This document shows positions 24,701 through 33,342 of a DNA stretch of 62,604 bases, piece after piece. A program made the position numbers and the translations under genes. The notes under the pieces are model-generated. The model did no database searches. It worked only from the letters and a program-made list of their open reading frames with translations, and had not been told where the DNA came from. The DNA is taken from IMG/VR virus record IMGVR_UViG_3300044619_000874, positions 1 to 62,604 of that record; one strand, given 5' to 3'. This DNA is from a virus. Within the stretch, counting starts at the first letter, position 1, and each line of letters starts with the position of its first letter.

Positions 24701-25319
24701 CCGGGCCAATGTCCTCCGCCTCGGCCTCTTCCGTGCCGGGGTTGCGGCGGTCGCGTCGATTGGTGGACTCGCCAAGCGGAGTCTCGGCCCGGCGTCGCCC
24801 TGCCGTCACGCCCTCCAGAGAGGTGCGGGTGCGGCTGATGTCCTCGCGCTGCCCACTCTTCGCCTCGAACTCGGCCTTGTCTGCGAGAGCGCGCTTGGCT
24901 TCGTCCGGCCGGTCATAGAGGGAGTTGCCGCCGACCCGGTCGGGGCCTTCCTCGCGGGCAGGGGAGGGCAGGGCGTCACGCTTGGGGTCAAACCCCTTGG
25001 CCGCCTCGGGCGTCTCGACCTTGCCGAACACCATCTGCTCGTACTGGGCCTGCCACAGACGGTTCTGCTTTCCGAGCAACTCGGAGTTCTTCTGATGAAC
25101 GCCCGGCTTGACAGTGTCTGACGTCAAGGAACGCTGACCGCGAGGGGTCAGCATGAACTCGCGCAGTTCTGGCGCGGTCATGTTTCCCGGTCTCACGACG
25201 CGGGTCTTCGGGGCAGGGGCCCGGCCAGCACCCTTGGCCGTCGCTGCTACGGCGTCAGGAAGTTTGGCTTCGAGGAACTGCGCGATCGTGCGGGCTGCGC
25301 CCTTGCTTCCACCGGCCAT
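21774..25319 (-). CDS. Large virion protein of low complexity (1181 aa)
   Basis: 1181 aa, rich in Arg, Ala, Asp and Pro, with many short charged segments and few hydrophobic ones, so much of it may be disordered. It shares the motif TPRGQ(R/K)(S/T)L near its N-terminus with the small nuclease-like gene at 7781 (TPRGQKTL), which may be coincidence. A hydrophobic stretch lies near residue 1105. It is the first of three giant proteins at the end of the virion operon and is probably an internal/ejection protein. The ATG lies two codons after the preceding stop. Confidence 0.55.
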   Translation of the reverse strand: MAGGSKGAARTIAQFLEAKLPDAVAATAKGAGRAPAPKTRVVRPGNMTAPELREFMLTPRGQRSLTSDTVKPGVHQKNSELLGKQNRLWQAQYEQMVFGKVETPEAAKGFDPKRDALPSPAREEGPDRVGGNSLYDRPDEAKRALADKAEFEAKSGQREDISRTRTSLEGVTAGRRRAETPLGESTNRRDRRNPGTEEAEAEDIGPVLERGATAWRSRSEPAGSEVVAGGGDGSKPLPVAQRAAEAPQTKREVVDREPEIDPNSGKKSTRQQIPVRMPDGSTITPGSMERRSRNQRAVTSVGGTSASPYLNKMVTDIVGQLRNSKYSAPYDFTYTINVKEGKKTVTKQVPVKKGDELDNTGIRHLMSNDPKLFENFVGKTKYRNAGPKDDLTDADARKAAAIGASGVDPVQPEVGARLDRDEIEASEVAKANITRMEGRPTQPATARIDQVRNSVIKEFGIDEYKRVIDSIKADKDGRFAYSLAYRTAESAMKSAVPGERVSAVMDSDSIHGYAAALMADAGRPMPTNLPASVQARDAAAIADSAARPGLGSRPPARPGSETRWSEAEEGFVAAPSDTRTFLRGNARARPFKPDAYPDLPKAGAPGKDDGIVLSEPKDVTRAPQKEYRGTVGGKSVDQLIADYDAGTLAKGDPGYDAIADVIREREATTRDFKDWGSGADVGPVRAFDQKKPEVNPSLRRVSDPLTPDTKVDRGLKDLQPTWALGDEDALPIQGRGARRGGKKAAPPTTAAPTVGDDLAEVSETELAAGMPGRQRKAASGEGDEASRRAAVRAGWSAEERAARKVDPNVAASELADDLSDYSTGQPTDAELQAIEAERAETAATKARRPVASDTVVNEGGTGSAPPPTAPPTSTVAATAPRTTATRPSQPPPQVVDVGAASARRRAQAAATSTRPIEQWQADAIDAPHAGSVTRVNEGSPEARPDMHDLRVHGDPTAAIRAAQQRRRSGARGHDTGWGTTFEAPPFREGPLPTPSGNAVPDAPQGDIDPSDFADADNPFYVPIDDTPGSGLDGADIVDDVAAAPGVRPQNPWASTAGMRAEYRGKTPQSLDPPPTATRRAIDATLGRVRQAAGSNYVRVPAAAAAALVGYRHASNAIWPPAPPVGVPDFGDDPSEPMPVSAPMPGDEAALLQSIREMRLREMRRPAGGASRIGYPGTMYQD

Positions 25320-25322
25320 GCG

Positions 25323-25670
25323 TCAGCCCTTCTTCTTTTGGAACGGGAACGAGTTCTTCTTCTTCTTGAAGGGGAACTTCTTGTTCTTCTTCTTCGCGTC
25401 GTCGATAGGCGACTTGTCGTCGTCCTCTTTGTCCTCGTCGTCATCGATGGCGACCTTGCGCACCTCGACCGGAATGTCGTCGCTCTCGACCTTTGGGGCC
25501 TTGGAGTCGCCCTTGCCCTCGCTGTGCAGGTCGGCGAGGTCTTCCTGCTCTTTGTCAGCGTCGTCGTCCGACGCCTTCTTCTTCTCGTCGGACTTGTGGT
25601 TCTTGAGCAGGGCAGCCTTCAGCATTCGCTTGAGTGCGGTCGGCTTGATGTCGTCGATGTCGAAATCCAC
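25323..25670 (-). CDS. Charged low-complexity protein
   Basis: 115 aa. The middle is Asp/Glu-rich and the end is Lys-rich (KKKNKKFPFKKKKN). No fold is recognised. The GTG start has AAGGAG upstream. Polyampholyte proteins in virion operons may act as scaffolding or DNA-condensing internal proteins; here this is inference from position only. Confidence 0.6.
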   Translation of the reverse strand: MDFDIDDIKPTALKRMLKAALLKNHKSDEKKKASDDDADKEQEDLADLHSEGKGDSKAPKVESDDIPVEVRKVAIDDDEDKEDDDKSPIDDAKKKNKKFPFKKKKNSFPFQKKKG

Positions 25671-25681
25671 GGGGGAACTCC

Positions 25682-26251
25682 TTATCCAAGTAGTCGTCGA
25701 AGGGCGTCGAGGTATGCCTTCTGCTGCGCGGCGTTGACGGTGGCGGCGGCTTGTTGACCGGCGAACCCGCGCGACCAGTCGGCCTGTGACATGGCATGAC
25801 GAACCATCGCCAACGCCTGCGCCTCACTCTCGCTGCCGTACTGGTAGGCGAGCCGAGACTTGGCGTTGTTCAACTGGTCTTGCGCGTCGATGCCAGCGGC
25901 GTCAGCGCGACCGGCCGAGAGTGCTTGCTGCTGGCCGACCTGCGCGAAGTAGTCAGTGCCCCGAGAAGAACTGACTCCGTTGCGAGCCATCTGCTTCTGG
26001 AAGACGCGAGGGTCGCCCATCATCTGAGCCTGACCCATGCGGTTGTTGATCGCGGACTGGGTAGAGGCGTCAGAGATGTAGTTGGGCTGCTGCCATGTGG
26101 ACTGGCCCGAGTAGTTACCTGCCTGCGCGGGGGCGGCAGGAGCCGGGAACGGCATGGCCTTTGGCGCGCTCGGTGCGCTCGGTGCGTTGGGCCCAGTGCT
26201 GCCGGGTGCCAGAAGGATGGGCGAACCAGACCCAAGTGGTGCAGAGATCAT
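25682..26251 (-). CDS. Virion-operon protein, Ala/Gln-rich
   Basis: 189 aa, Gln/Ala-rich and helical after a flexible N-terminal 60 residues with Pro/Gly. It is not recognised. It resembles its upstream neighbour in composition (both start with a flexible segment and end with Ala/Gln helices), so the pair may be related internal virion proteins. The ATG overlaps the neighbour's stop (ATGA). Confidence 0.6.
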   Translation of the reverse strand: MISAPLGSGSPILLAPGSTGPNAPSAPSAPKAMPFPAPAAPAQAGNYSGQSTWQQPNYISDASTQSAINNRMGQAQMMGDPRVFQKQMARNGVSSSRGTDYFAQVGQQQALSAGRADAAGIDAQDQLNNAKSRLAYQYGSESEAQALAMVRHAMSQADWSRGFAGQQAAATVNAAQQKAYLDALRRLLG

Positions 26252-26790
26252 CGCATGCCCCCTCGCAAGGCCGACCAAGGATTGAACGCGCTCTGCACGC
26301 CACCAGCGAAGCCGATGTTGTTGGCCGCGATCTGCGCCGCGAGGCCGACCTGACTGTTGGATCGCTCGGCGTAGTCGCCGTAAATCTTCGAGAGGTTTGT
26401 CGCGCCGGAGGTTGTCAACTCCGAACGCTTCGCCTGCTGCTCCATCTGGAGTTGCTGGTTCTGGGCGTCGATGCCGCGACCTATCTGCGAGGCGTCATTC
26501 CACGCCGCGCCGCGCGCGAGAGCGGAGACGTTCGGGTTCGGCTGGTTGCCAGTGCTGAGTAGCCCGGAGAGGACTCCCTGCCTTCCGATGCCGCCGCCGA
26601 CGTTAACGCTGGAGCGGTAGTTCTGTGCTGCGGGCTGCGGCTGCGAGCCAGTGGAGGCGATACCGACGGGCGCAGAGGTGGCTGCGTTGCCGACTTTCCC
26701 GCGAGTGTTTCTGTCCTTCCAGTGAGTCCACCCATCCGGGGCGGCGTCGCCGTTTCGGAATACCGCCTGCTGTGGTGTCATGCCTGCCAT
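26248..26790 (-). CDS. Virion-operon protein, Gly/Gln/Asn-rich
   Basis: 180 aa. The N-terminal half is Gly/Ser/Asn-rich and the C-terminal half is helical with Gln-rich pairs (QNQQLQMEQQAKRSEL) and a hydrophobic AAQIAANNIGFAGG stretch. It has features of a small internal or membrane-active ejection protein. The ATG has GGTGGAG upstream and a CCATAAAC motif about 20 bases before it. Confidence 0.6.
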   Translation of the reverse strand: MAGMTPQQAVFRNGDAAPDGWTHWKDRNTRGKVGNAATSAPVGIASTGSQPQPAAQNYRSSVNVGGGIGRQGVLSGLLSTGNQPNPNVSALARGAAWNDASQIGRGIDAQNQQLQMEQQAKRSELTTSGATNLSKIYGDYAERSNSQVGLAAQIAANNIGFAGGVQSAFNPWSALRGGMR

Positions 26791-26806
26791 CTGCTGTCTC
26801 CACCCG

Positions 26807-26814
26807 GTTTATGG
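26807..26814 (-). promoter_or_regulatory. CCATAAAC motif
   Basis: CCATAAAC on the minus strand, 16 bases before the start at 26790. It is a member of the recurring CCATAA family. Confidence 0.35.
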
Positions 26815-26829
26815 GGCGGGGACGAGCGA

Positions 26830-27285
26830 TCACGGCACGGCTTCAGGCCAACTTGCCGCCTGCCGGATAGCCAGCCGGATCAGCGTTTTCCCGGCCAACT
26901 CGACGTACGGCAGTTTCCGCTTGGTTGCCTCCTCGTTCAGCCAAGTGGAGATCAGTTCCACGTTGTCCCGGCACCACTGGAGGCCCTTCAAATCCATCTC
27001 TCGGGCTCTGGCGTTGCACTTACAGGTGGGGGACGAGGTGATCCCGATCCGCTTCAGCATTCCCTTCATCGCCGTCCCTGCGCCACGAGGAGGCGGAGGC
27101 TTGGGCGGGCCGTAGACTTCCGGCTTGGCAGCCTTCGCCGGGCGGGGCTTCGGGTAGGCCGGGTGCTTCTCGTCAATCGTCCACTCGTCCCCCCGCTTGG
27201 AGACGACGCAGGGCATGACGTCGGAGACTTTGTACCCGCGCTCGGCACAGCGGGCGAACAAGTGCTTCTTGTGACAGGTGATCAT
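26830..27285 (-). CDS. Hypothetical protein with Cys residues
   Basis: 151 aa. The N-terminus reads MITCHKKHLFARCAERG; a Pro-rich linker (GPPKPPPPRG) leads to a helical C-terminus with CKCNARAREMDL. Such Cys-containing small proteins often accompany Cys-rich virion proteins in this phage group. The ATG overlaps the stop of the Cys-rich repeat gene (ATGA), so the two are coupled. A related function, such as assembly or disulfide handling, is only inferred. Confidence 0.6.
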   Translation of the reverse strand: MITCHKKHLFARCAERGYKVSDVMPCVVSKRGDEWTIDEKHPAYPKPRPAKAAKPEVYGPPKPPPPRGAGTAMKGMLKRIGITSSPTCKCNARAREMDLKGLQWCRDNVELISTWLNEEATKRKLPYVELAGKTLIRLAIRQAASWPEAVP

Positions 27286-29519
27286 GGGAGGGGGTTCTCT
27301 TCTCGGCCACCAGCGCAACGAGGCTTGGCTCTCCGGGTATTTGCTTCCGGCACTGGAGGAACGGGTGCGGGGTAGGGGCCGCAAAACGCGCCAGCGGGGG
27401 TGGAGGAGCCGCTTGTGTCAAACACGGACAGTACGTTCGGGGCCGTCTCCCATGTCTTTGTGCGGCAGTTGTAAACGTAGGTGAGGTACTCGTACTTCGT
27501 GGAGGTACTGCACGCGGTGCAGCATACGTCACTCGCCTCGCAGTTTGCGGTAGCGACTACCTCCACGAGCCCGATGATGATCGCGTTCTTTTCGCGGAGT
27601 TCGTCGAACACTGAGCAATCCGCGCCGGGAAAGCAGTACGGCTGAAGGTCGTAGAAGTGAGACTCGGTTGTCGGGAAGTAGTTGGTCAGGAAACCGGATT
27701 CGGGGCTCGGCCCGCAGGTCACCATGTCGGCCTCTTCTACAGTCGCGGGCGGGGCGACGGGCGAGCAGTTACAGTCGCAGTCGATCACCGCGCCCGGCTC
27801 GTAGAAGGTTCCGCCCCACTCCTTGCATTTGTCCCGCGAGACGTACGAGAGCCCGTACTCGGTGCAGCATCCGCCGACAAAGTCGCCCCCGCATTGTTTG
27901 CCGCATGTCGGCTCGTCGTACGGGCCGTTGTCGTCGGGCTCGCACACGCCGTTCACGCAGGCGTACTTCTGCTTTGTGCAAGCCCCGTCGCAGTTCGGGT
28001 CGTCGTACCCGCCGTTGTCGTCGGGCACGCACTGGTCGTCAACGCAGGAGTACTTCTTGGGCTTGTTGCAGTTGCCGCCGCAGTCGTCTGTGTCGTACTC
28101 GCCGTCGGGGTCTTGGACGCAGGTCTTCGTGCCGTCCCCGTTGTCTTGGCAGGTGTACGCCTCCTTGCAATCTTCGGGGGCACCATCGAGGCAGGCGTCT
28201 TCGCTGTCGTACGGGCCAGAGTCGCCCGACGCGCACGCATCAGGGGCGGTGCAGTACCAGTACACCTTCGCGCACGCCGCCTCCTTGCACGCCACATCGT
28301 CGTCGTACGGCCCGCCCTTCTCCTCCGTGCCAGCAGGGCAGTTGCCCTTGTAGCAGTTGCGTTCGCCGTTGCTGTCCTCGCAGCAGTAGTACTTCTCGCA
28401 CTCGGGCTCGCAATCGTAGAGCGTGTCGTATGGCCCGCTGACCGCGTTCTCGCCGTAGTACTCGCACTCATCATCGCGGCATGTCTTGTTGCCGTCGCTG
28501 TCTTCGCAGCAGTAGTACTTGACGCCGCATTCGGACGAGCACTCGCGCGGCGTGGAGTACGGCCCGCCGTCCTCTGTCTGGTCGGGAGGGCACCCGTACT
28601 TGTAGCAGTCCTTGACGCCAGCATCGTCCTTGCAGCAGAAGTACACCGGGTCAGGCGGGCACTCGCCGTCGCAGTCGGGAGTGTCGTACTGATTGACGAT
28701 CACCGACGGGTCGATGGCGTCACTGAACGCCACGCACTCATAGCCGTCTACCGGGTACGGAGTCTTCTGGGCACAGACGTAGTAGACGGGGCACTTGTCG
28801 TTGCATTCAGTTTCGTCTGTGTACACGCCAACCGTCGTGGTGCCTGAAGGGCATTCGTCCGGGTGGCACGACCGAGTGCCGGTCGAGTCTTGGCAGCAGT
28901 AGTAGAGAGGCTTGCAGTTCGCATCGCATTCGTCGAAGTCAACGTACGGCCCGCCGACCTCGCTCATGCCTATCGGGCAGCCGCCAAGATGACACTCCTT
29001 CGGCCCGCCCGGAGACTGGCAGCAGTAGTACTGCGAGTCTTTGCAGTTGTCCTTGCAAACCTGCAAGTCGGTGTACGGCCCGGCCGGGTCTTCGGTGCAG
29101 TCGTAGGTGTCGGTGTTGCATTTGTAATGCGTCACCTTGCACTTGTCTTCACACTCCTCTGGCGTGTCGTAAACACCGTAAGAGTTGAATCCGAAGTACT
29201 CGCACTCCTGCGTGTAGCAGGCCCGGTCGTCTGGCGAGGGGCCGCAGCAGTAGTGCTTCTCTGGCTGGCAATATGCTTGGCACTCGATGAGTTCGGCGTA
29301 CGGGCCAGATACTTCAGGGAAGCAGGTGTACGAGTCGGTGTTGCAGGCGTATTGCTGGCACGCCTCTTCGCACTCGGTCTGTGAGGCGTATGTCCCGGCC
29401 GGGTCTTCGGTACAGGTGTGGGTGGAGGTGTCGCACTTCCACTTCTTGCAGCACAGGCACGAGGCGATGAACCCGGCAGCCCGGCGCAGCAGCCCACTGG
29501 CGTTGCGTGCAAGGGGCAT
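27282..29519 (-). CDS. Cysteine-rich repeat virion protein (745 aa)
   Basis: 745 aa with about 14 tandem repeats of 30-45 residues from about residue 27 to 585. Each repeat has (K/Y)-Y-(C)-C, a short Asp/Gly/Thr loop, one or two further Cys, the hallmark G-(P/V)-Y, then an x-C-x3-C ending. Roughly 90 Cys residues are visible, with spacing compatible with disulfide-linked knots like small toxin or Notch-type modules. The C-terminal 160 residues lack the repeat. There is no signal peptide, so the disulfides would form after lysis or the Cys might bind metal. It follows the tail genes and is probably a surface spike or fibre. No enzymatic motif. Confidence 0.72.
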   Translation of the reverse strand: MPLARNASGLLRRAAGFIASCLCCKKWKCDTSTHTCTEDPAGTYASQTECEEACQQYACNTDSYTCFPEVSGPYAELIECQAYCQPEKHYCCGPSPDDRACYTQECEYFGFNSYGVYDTPEECEDKCKVTHYKCNTDTYDCTEDPAGPYTDLQVCKDNCKDSQYYCCQSPGGPKECHLGGCPIGMSEVGGPYVDFDECDANCKPLYYCCQDSTGTRSCHPDECPSGTTTVGVYTDETECNDKCPVYYVCAQKTPYPVDGYECVAFSDAIDPSVIVNQYDTPDCDGECPPDPVYFCCKDDAGVKDCYKYGCPPDQTEDGGPYSTPRECSSECGVKYYCCEDSDGNKTCRDDECEYYGENAVSGPYDTLYDCEPECEKYYCCEDSNGERNCYKGNCPAGTEEKGGPYDDDVACKEAACAKVYWYCTAPDACASGDSGPYDSEDACLDGAPEDCKEAYTCQDNGDGTKTCVQDPDGEYDTDDCGGNCNKPKKYSCVDDQCVPDDNGGYDDPNCDGACTKQKYACVNGVCEPDDNGPYDEPTCGKQCGGDFVGGCCTEYGLSYVSRDKCKEWGGTFYEPGAVIDCDCNCSPVAPPATVEEADMVTCGPSPESGFLTNYFPTTESHFYDLQPYCFPGADCSVFDELREKNAIIIGLVEVVATANCEASDVCCTACSTSTKYEYLTYVYNCRTKTWETAPNVLSVFDTSGSSTPAGAFCGPYPAPVPPVPEANTRRAKPRCAGGREENPLP

Positions 29520-29521
29520 GG

Positions 29522-30319
29522 CTACACCGTGCAGTCGGTTACGGGGATGTCAATCGGCCCGGCAGATTCTGCGGGCGAGCCAAGCACATAGCGGCTCTCC
29601 CGCTTGAAGGTGAGCGCGCCGCTGCTGTCTATGACGTCGTAGACGTACTCCATCTGCTCAAGCGGAATCGAATCATCGACCTCTGCGTCTGCGCCGAATC
29701 CGAATATCGTGCGCTTGCGAAGCGCAAGCCGCTCTCCCTCGATAGATATGCCGGTGATGACCTCGATGGTTTCGCCCTTCGGCTTGATGGTGAACTCAAG
29801 ACCGTTCCGATCCACCCCAAAGACCTTCTCGTTGCTGCTCTTGACGTTGAGCCTGCGGCCTCGAAGGGTATTGCTCTCGAACGTGGCAACCTCGCCGTTG
29901 CCCCCGCTGCCGTTGAGCGAGACTCGCGGGCCATCGACTCGAATGAACGGGCCAGCCGAAATGGAAAAGGAGTTGCGGTAGACGTTGGTGTTCGTCGGCT
30001 GGAAGGGCTCGCGGAGGGGGCGATCCTCTGTCTCTGGCGCGGGAGGTCGGCGGTCGTCCTCTGCACGCTTCTCCTCCTGTGGCGGCCGGATGCGTGGCAT
30101 CTCGCCGCTGATCTGCTCTAGGTTGGGGAAGCGGTACTTGCGGAGTTCCGGCGTGACGAACTTGAAGTCGGGAGGAGTCGCGTCAACAGACACGGGGCCG
30201 CGATGGATAAGGGCTTGCGAGCAGTTACCAATCGCTGACATGGCACTGTTGGCCGCCAGCGGATTGATCCCGCCGTCGATAAGTGCCTGCTCTAGGCGAA
30301 CCGCCTGCTTGGTAAGCAT
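29522..30319 (-). CDS. Tail-associated protein, beta-rich C-terminus
   Basis: 265 aa. The N-terminal 50 residues are helical, a Pro/Glu-rich linker follows (EEKRAEDDRRPPAPE), and the C-terminal half alternates strands and turns with Gly/Asp, as in short tail fibres or collar spikes. It lies between the large nozzle-like gene and the Cys-rich gene, with only one to two bases between stops and starts. Its role is inferred to be in the tail. Confidence 0.6.
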   Translation of the reverse strand: MLTKQAVRLEQALIDGGINPLAANSAMSAIGNCSQALIHRGPVSVDATPPDFKFVTPELRKYRFPNLEQISGEMPRIRPPQEEKRAEDDRRPPAPETEDRPLREPFQPTNTNVYRNSFSISAGPFIRVDGPRVSLNGSGGNGEVATFESNTLRGRRLNVKSSNEKVFGVDRNGLEFTIKPKGETIEVITGISIEGERLALRKRTIFGFGADAEVDDSIPLEQMEYVYDVIDSSGALTFKRESRYVLGSPAESAGPIDIPVTDCTV

Positions 30320-30320
30320 G

Positions 30321-33300
30321 TCAGGCTCCCGGCGTTCCGAAGACGTCTACCGAGTGAATCTCGATGGGCCCGGTCGTAGAACGCTCTGCCGACAGTTCGA
30401 TGGCTACATGGCGGTCGTTGCCCTGTATGTCATCGACGGTGTGCGAAGAGAACAGAGCACGACACACGCCGGTAGAGATGCGGTCGGGCAGCAGGCCAGC
30501 GTCCATGTCGAGCGTGACGCACGGCTCTTGCGTCTGGTACACGACGCCCGTCCCGCGATCTCTCGCCGCTACATTGACTCGCGGGTGAGGCGAGTTGTTG
30601 TAGTACATGCGGAGTTTCATCAGGCTCGGGCCAGCGGTGGGGGTGAACAGCAGGCCGACGTTGCGGTTCTTGTCTGCCATCTCCACAGGCAAGGAGTCGT
30701 GCGGGTACTCCATGTTCCCTGACTTGAACCAGCACGGGATCGGGGCGGAGTTATTGTCCCCAACCGTGCAGGTGGCCGTTGCCCGTACGCCACCAGCGGG
30801 CGGAGGGTCAATGCTTACGCTTGCCGTCGTATAGCCGTAGCCGCCGTACCGCAGGTACACGCCAAGCAGCGTGCCGTCGCCAGAGATGGCGGCTTCGGCC
30901 ACAGCCCCATCGCCGTTGCCAGAGATAGTCACCTGTGGCGTCTTGGTGTAGCCCTTGCCGGGATTCGTGAGGGTGATGGTTTGGATCGAGTCGCACTCGA
31001 CGTCTTTGTCGCCAGAGTTGACCTCGTACAACTTCCCTTCCGGCCCGCCGTAGATGCAGCGGCTCACGCCAGCCGCGTCCCGAACTGTGGCGGAGCCCAC
31101 GAGAGCGGCTGGGTACCGCTCCTCCCACCACCCCTGCGCGTCGAACGAGAAGCAGAGCATCCGGGTGGGGTACTTGCCGGGCCCATCCCCCTTGAACCGC
31201 ACAGCCACGCGGAGGCAACGTGTCTTGCGGTCGGCCGTCACGGAGAACCAATCGTCCTGTGCGAAGTCGATCTTGTCGTCGAACAGGCTGCGGATACCGA
31301 GCGAGAGCGGCTGTACTTGCCCGCTTGCGTCCATCGCGTACACCCCTTGCGTGTCCATGCAGTAGACGAGACCCTCGAACTCATCCCAGCACCGCTGATT
31401 CAAGCACCCGCGATACGCTGCGATCTGGACGTTGGCGTCGATGATGGGCTGCGAGACGTAGGACAGGCGGTAAGAATGCCGCGTCTGCATCACCCCCAGT
31501 GAGGAGCCGTACGGAATCAGTGCCGTGATGTGGTCGTGACCCTTGACGTTCGTCTGGATGTTGATCTGGTTGATGTCAGGGCAGGACTCGGGCTCGTTGT
31601 ACTCTGAGAACTTGAGCCGGTTCGGACTGTTGCCGCCCGTGTCTACAGCCATCCACAGGCGGTCTTGAAACATCACCGCCACCGTCTTGTTCTTCGGCGG
31701 CACGCCAAAGCGATTCGCGTTGAGTTCGCCGTTCGGCAGCAGCACCGGCATGGCGGCGTAACCGGCGCGGTCGTAGTCAGTGAGTTGCTGGTCGGAGAGT
31801 TTGTCGGTGAATGAGGTTACGCCGCTGGCTACGCGATAGACCGTGTACGCCTGATCGCTCGTTGTGCGCCAGAGTTCGACCCTGAGTGGTCGTTGCGTGG
31901 CACTCGCTGGTGGCGGTGCCGCCACGACCCATGTCAACTGCTCGGCCCCCTCTCCAGTGTCGATGGTCGTTACGGGGGAGAGGCTGGAGCAGATAGGCCC
32001 GCCGCGATCTTCTGGGGTGTCGTCAACGTAGCGGTAGTAGCAGTCGTACTTACCTCGAATGTGAGGTCGGATAATGGCGACCGCTTTCGCGCCGCCGACG
32101 GGCACGCTGAGTTTCGGGGGGGAAGTGTACGAGCCACCCTTGAGGACGTTGACGGCCGTGATCTTGCCGTCCTTTACTGTGGTTTCGAGCACCGCTCCGT
32201 AGCCGTCGGAGTCGTCTACCTGAATGAAGGGCGGAACAGTGAACCCAGTGCCACCATCGTCTACCTTGACGCTCTTGATCGCGTAGGTTGAAGCAGCAGT
32301 GTCATCCCCCGCTCCGATAGTTGACTCGTGGGAGTAGAAGGCGATCCGCAGCGCAGAGGAGCCGCCACACTCGCCGGGCTTGTCGCCCACACCCAGCCTG
32401 CCCGAAGCGTGTATCTCGTACGCGACGTCCTTGTCGTACGGGCCGCCGCCGTTGGTGCCCTGTATGCCGCCGTTGCCGGGAGCGTAGCCCGGAATGTATA
32501 TGGTGCGGCCGCTAGTAAGAATCTCGACGCTGATCGGCGATCCTGCGGGGTAAAGCGCCGTGACGCTGGGCGGGAAACCCTCTGGGCCCGTTATGAGTCG
32601 CGTGCCGAAGGTGAGCAGCACCACCGCAGCGGTAGTGCTACCTGCAACCTTTACGACAAACTGGATTTCAGCCCCCCGATACCCAGCGTAGTACCAGACA
32701 CTCCCGTTCATGTCGGCGTAGTCCACCCAACTGCTTTGGATGATGTTCCCCATGCCGGGAACGAGCAGTTGCGGTGCGCCACCGCCCCCGCTAGTGATCA
32801 CCGCAGGCAGGCAGATGTACGGGGATGGCCTCGACACGACGCGGTACTTGCCGATGGCCTTCGGGTTGGAGACTGGGGTGGTCGGGCCGGTCGGGTCAGG
32901 CGTGTCGCCGTCCAGTGTGGCCGTGAGGGCCCCGAACTTGGAGTGCTGGTCTCCCAGTATCACGGTCGGCGTGGACTCATAGCCCTCGCCGTACTCCAGC
33001 ATGGAGAAGTCGCCCACCGCGTTGCCGGTGAGGAAGGCGCGGGCCTTCGCAACCTTGTCGGGACTGCCGCCGTCTATCGTCACCTTCGGGGCAGAGGTGT
33101 AGTAGTTGCCGCCCTCGATAACGTCGATGCGGGCGACGTAACTTTTCGGCGTTCCAGACGGCGTGACCGACGGCTTCGAGTTTGGGGCGTCGATGCCCAT
33201 GTCAACCGCCTCCGCATTCGTCAGATCAATGCGTGACGGGCGGATGCCGTTGCCCTGAAACAGGTAGCCGTATTTGTTCGGGCCTACCGCCAGCGTGGCC

Positions 33301-33332
33301 GGAGTGCTCTTTGCGATGGTACGGAGAAGCAT
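30321..33332 (-). CDS. Large tail nozzle-like protein with GxGY repeats (1003 aa)
   Basis: 1003 aa, beta-rich. Repeats of the type G-x-G-Y-(T/E)-(T/S)-x-P-x-V occur near the N-terminus (GGNYYTSAP, GEGYESTP), in the middle (GGTGFTVPP, GGSYTSPP) and near the C-terminus (GKGYTKTP, GGYGYTTAS). The central portion has a propeller-like pattern with LPNGELNANRFG. Size, place and beta content match the nozzle or tail-tube protein B of podoviruses (T7 gp12-like). It lies directly after the adaptor-like gene. Receptor binding through the repeats is possible. Confidence 0.65.
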   Translation of the reverse strand: MLLRTIAKSTPATLAVGPNKYGYLFQGNGIRPSRIDLTNAEAVDMGIDAPNSKPSVTPSGTPKSYVARIDVIEGGNYYTSAPKVTIDGGSPDKVAKARAFLTGNAVGDFSMLEYGEGYESTPTVILGDQHSKFGALTATLDGDTPDPTGPTTPVSNPKAIGKYRVVSRPSPYICLPAVITSGGGGAPQLLVPGMGNIIQSSWVDYADMNGSVWYYAGYRGAEIQFVVKVAGSTTAAVVLLTFGTRLITGPEGFPPSVTALYPAGSPISVEILTSGRTIYIPGYAPGNGGIQGTNGGGPYDKDVAYEIHASGRLGVGDKPGECGGSSALRIAFYSHESTIGAGDDTAASTYAIKSVKVDDGGTGFTVPPFIQVDDSDGYGAVLETTVKDGKITAVNVLKGGSYTSPPKLSVPVGGAKAVAIIRPHIRGKYDCYYRYVDDTPEDRGGPICSSLSPVTTIDTGEGAEQLTWVVAAPPPASATQRPLRVELWRTTSDQAYTVYRVASGVTSFTDKLSDQQLTDYDRAGYAAMPVLLPNGELNANRFGVPPKNKTVAVMFQDRLWMAVDTGGNSPNRLKFSEYNEPESCPDINQINIQTNVKGHDHITALIPYGSSLGVMQTRHSYRLSYVSQPIIDANVQIAAYRGCLNQRCWDEFEGLVYCMDTQGVYAMDASGQVQPLSLGIRSLFDDKIDFAQDDWFSVTADRKTRCLRVAVRFKGDGPGKYPTRMLCFSFDAQGWWEERYPAALVGSATVRDAAGVSRCIYGGPEGKLYEVNSGDKDVECDSIQTITLTNPGKGYTKTPQVTISGNGDGAVAEAAISGDGTLLGVYLRYGGYGYTTASVSIDPPPAGGVRATATCTVGDNNSAPIPCWFKSGNMEYPHDSLPVEMADKNRNVGLLFTPTAGPSLMKLRMYYNNSPHPRVNVAARDRGTGVVYQTQEPCVTLDMDAGLLPDRISTGVCRALFSSHTVDDIQGNDRHVAIELSAERSTTGPIEIHSVDVFGTPGA

Positions 33333-33342
33333 CGCATCCTCG

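Noticed and set aside
23787-25121. 444-aa open frame opposite the 1181-aa gene
   Set aside because: Complement of a high-GC gene; Leu/Val/Arg-rich and not linked to any operon on that strand.
27657-28847. 396-aa open frame opposite the cysteine-rich gene
   Set aside because: A shadow of the Cys/Asp/Tyr codons on the other strand; it is Val/Ala-rich low complexity with no start signal.
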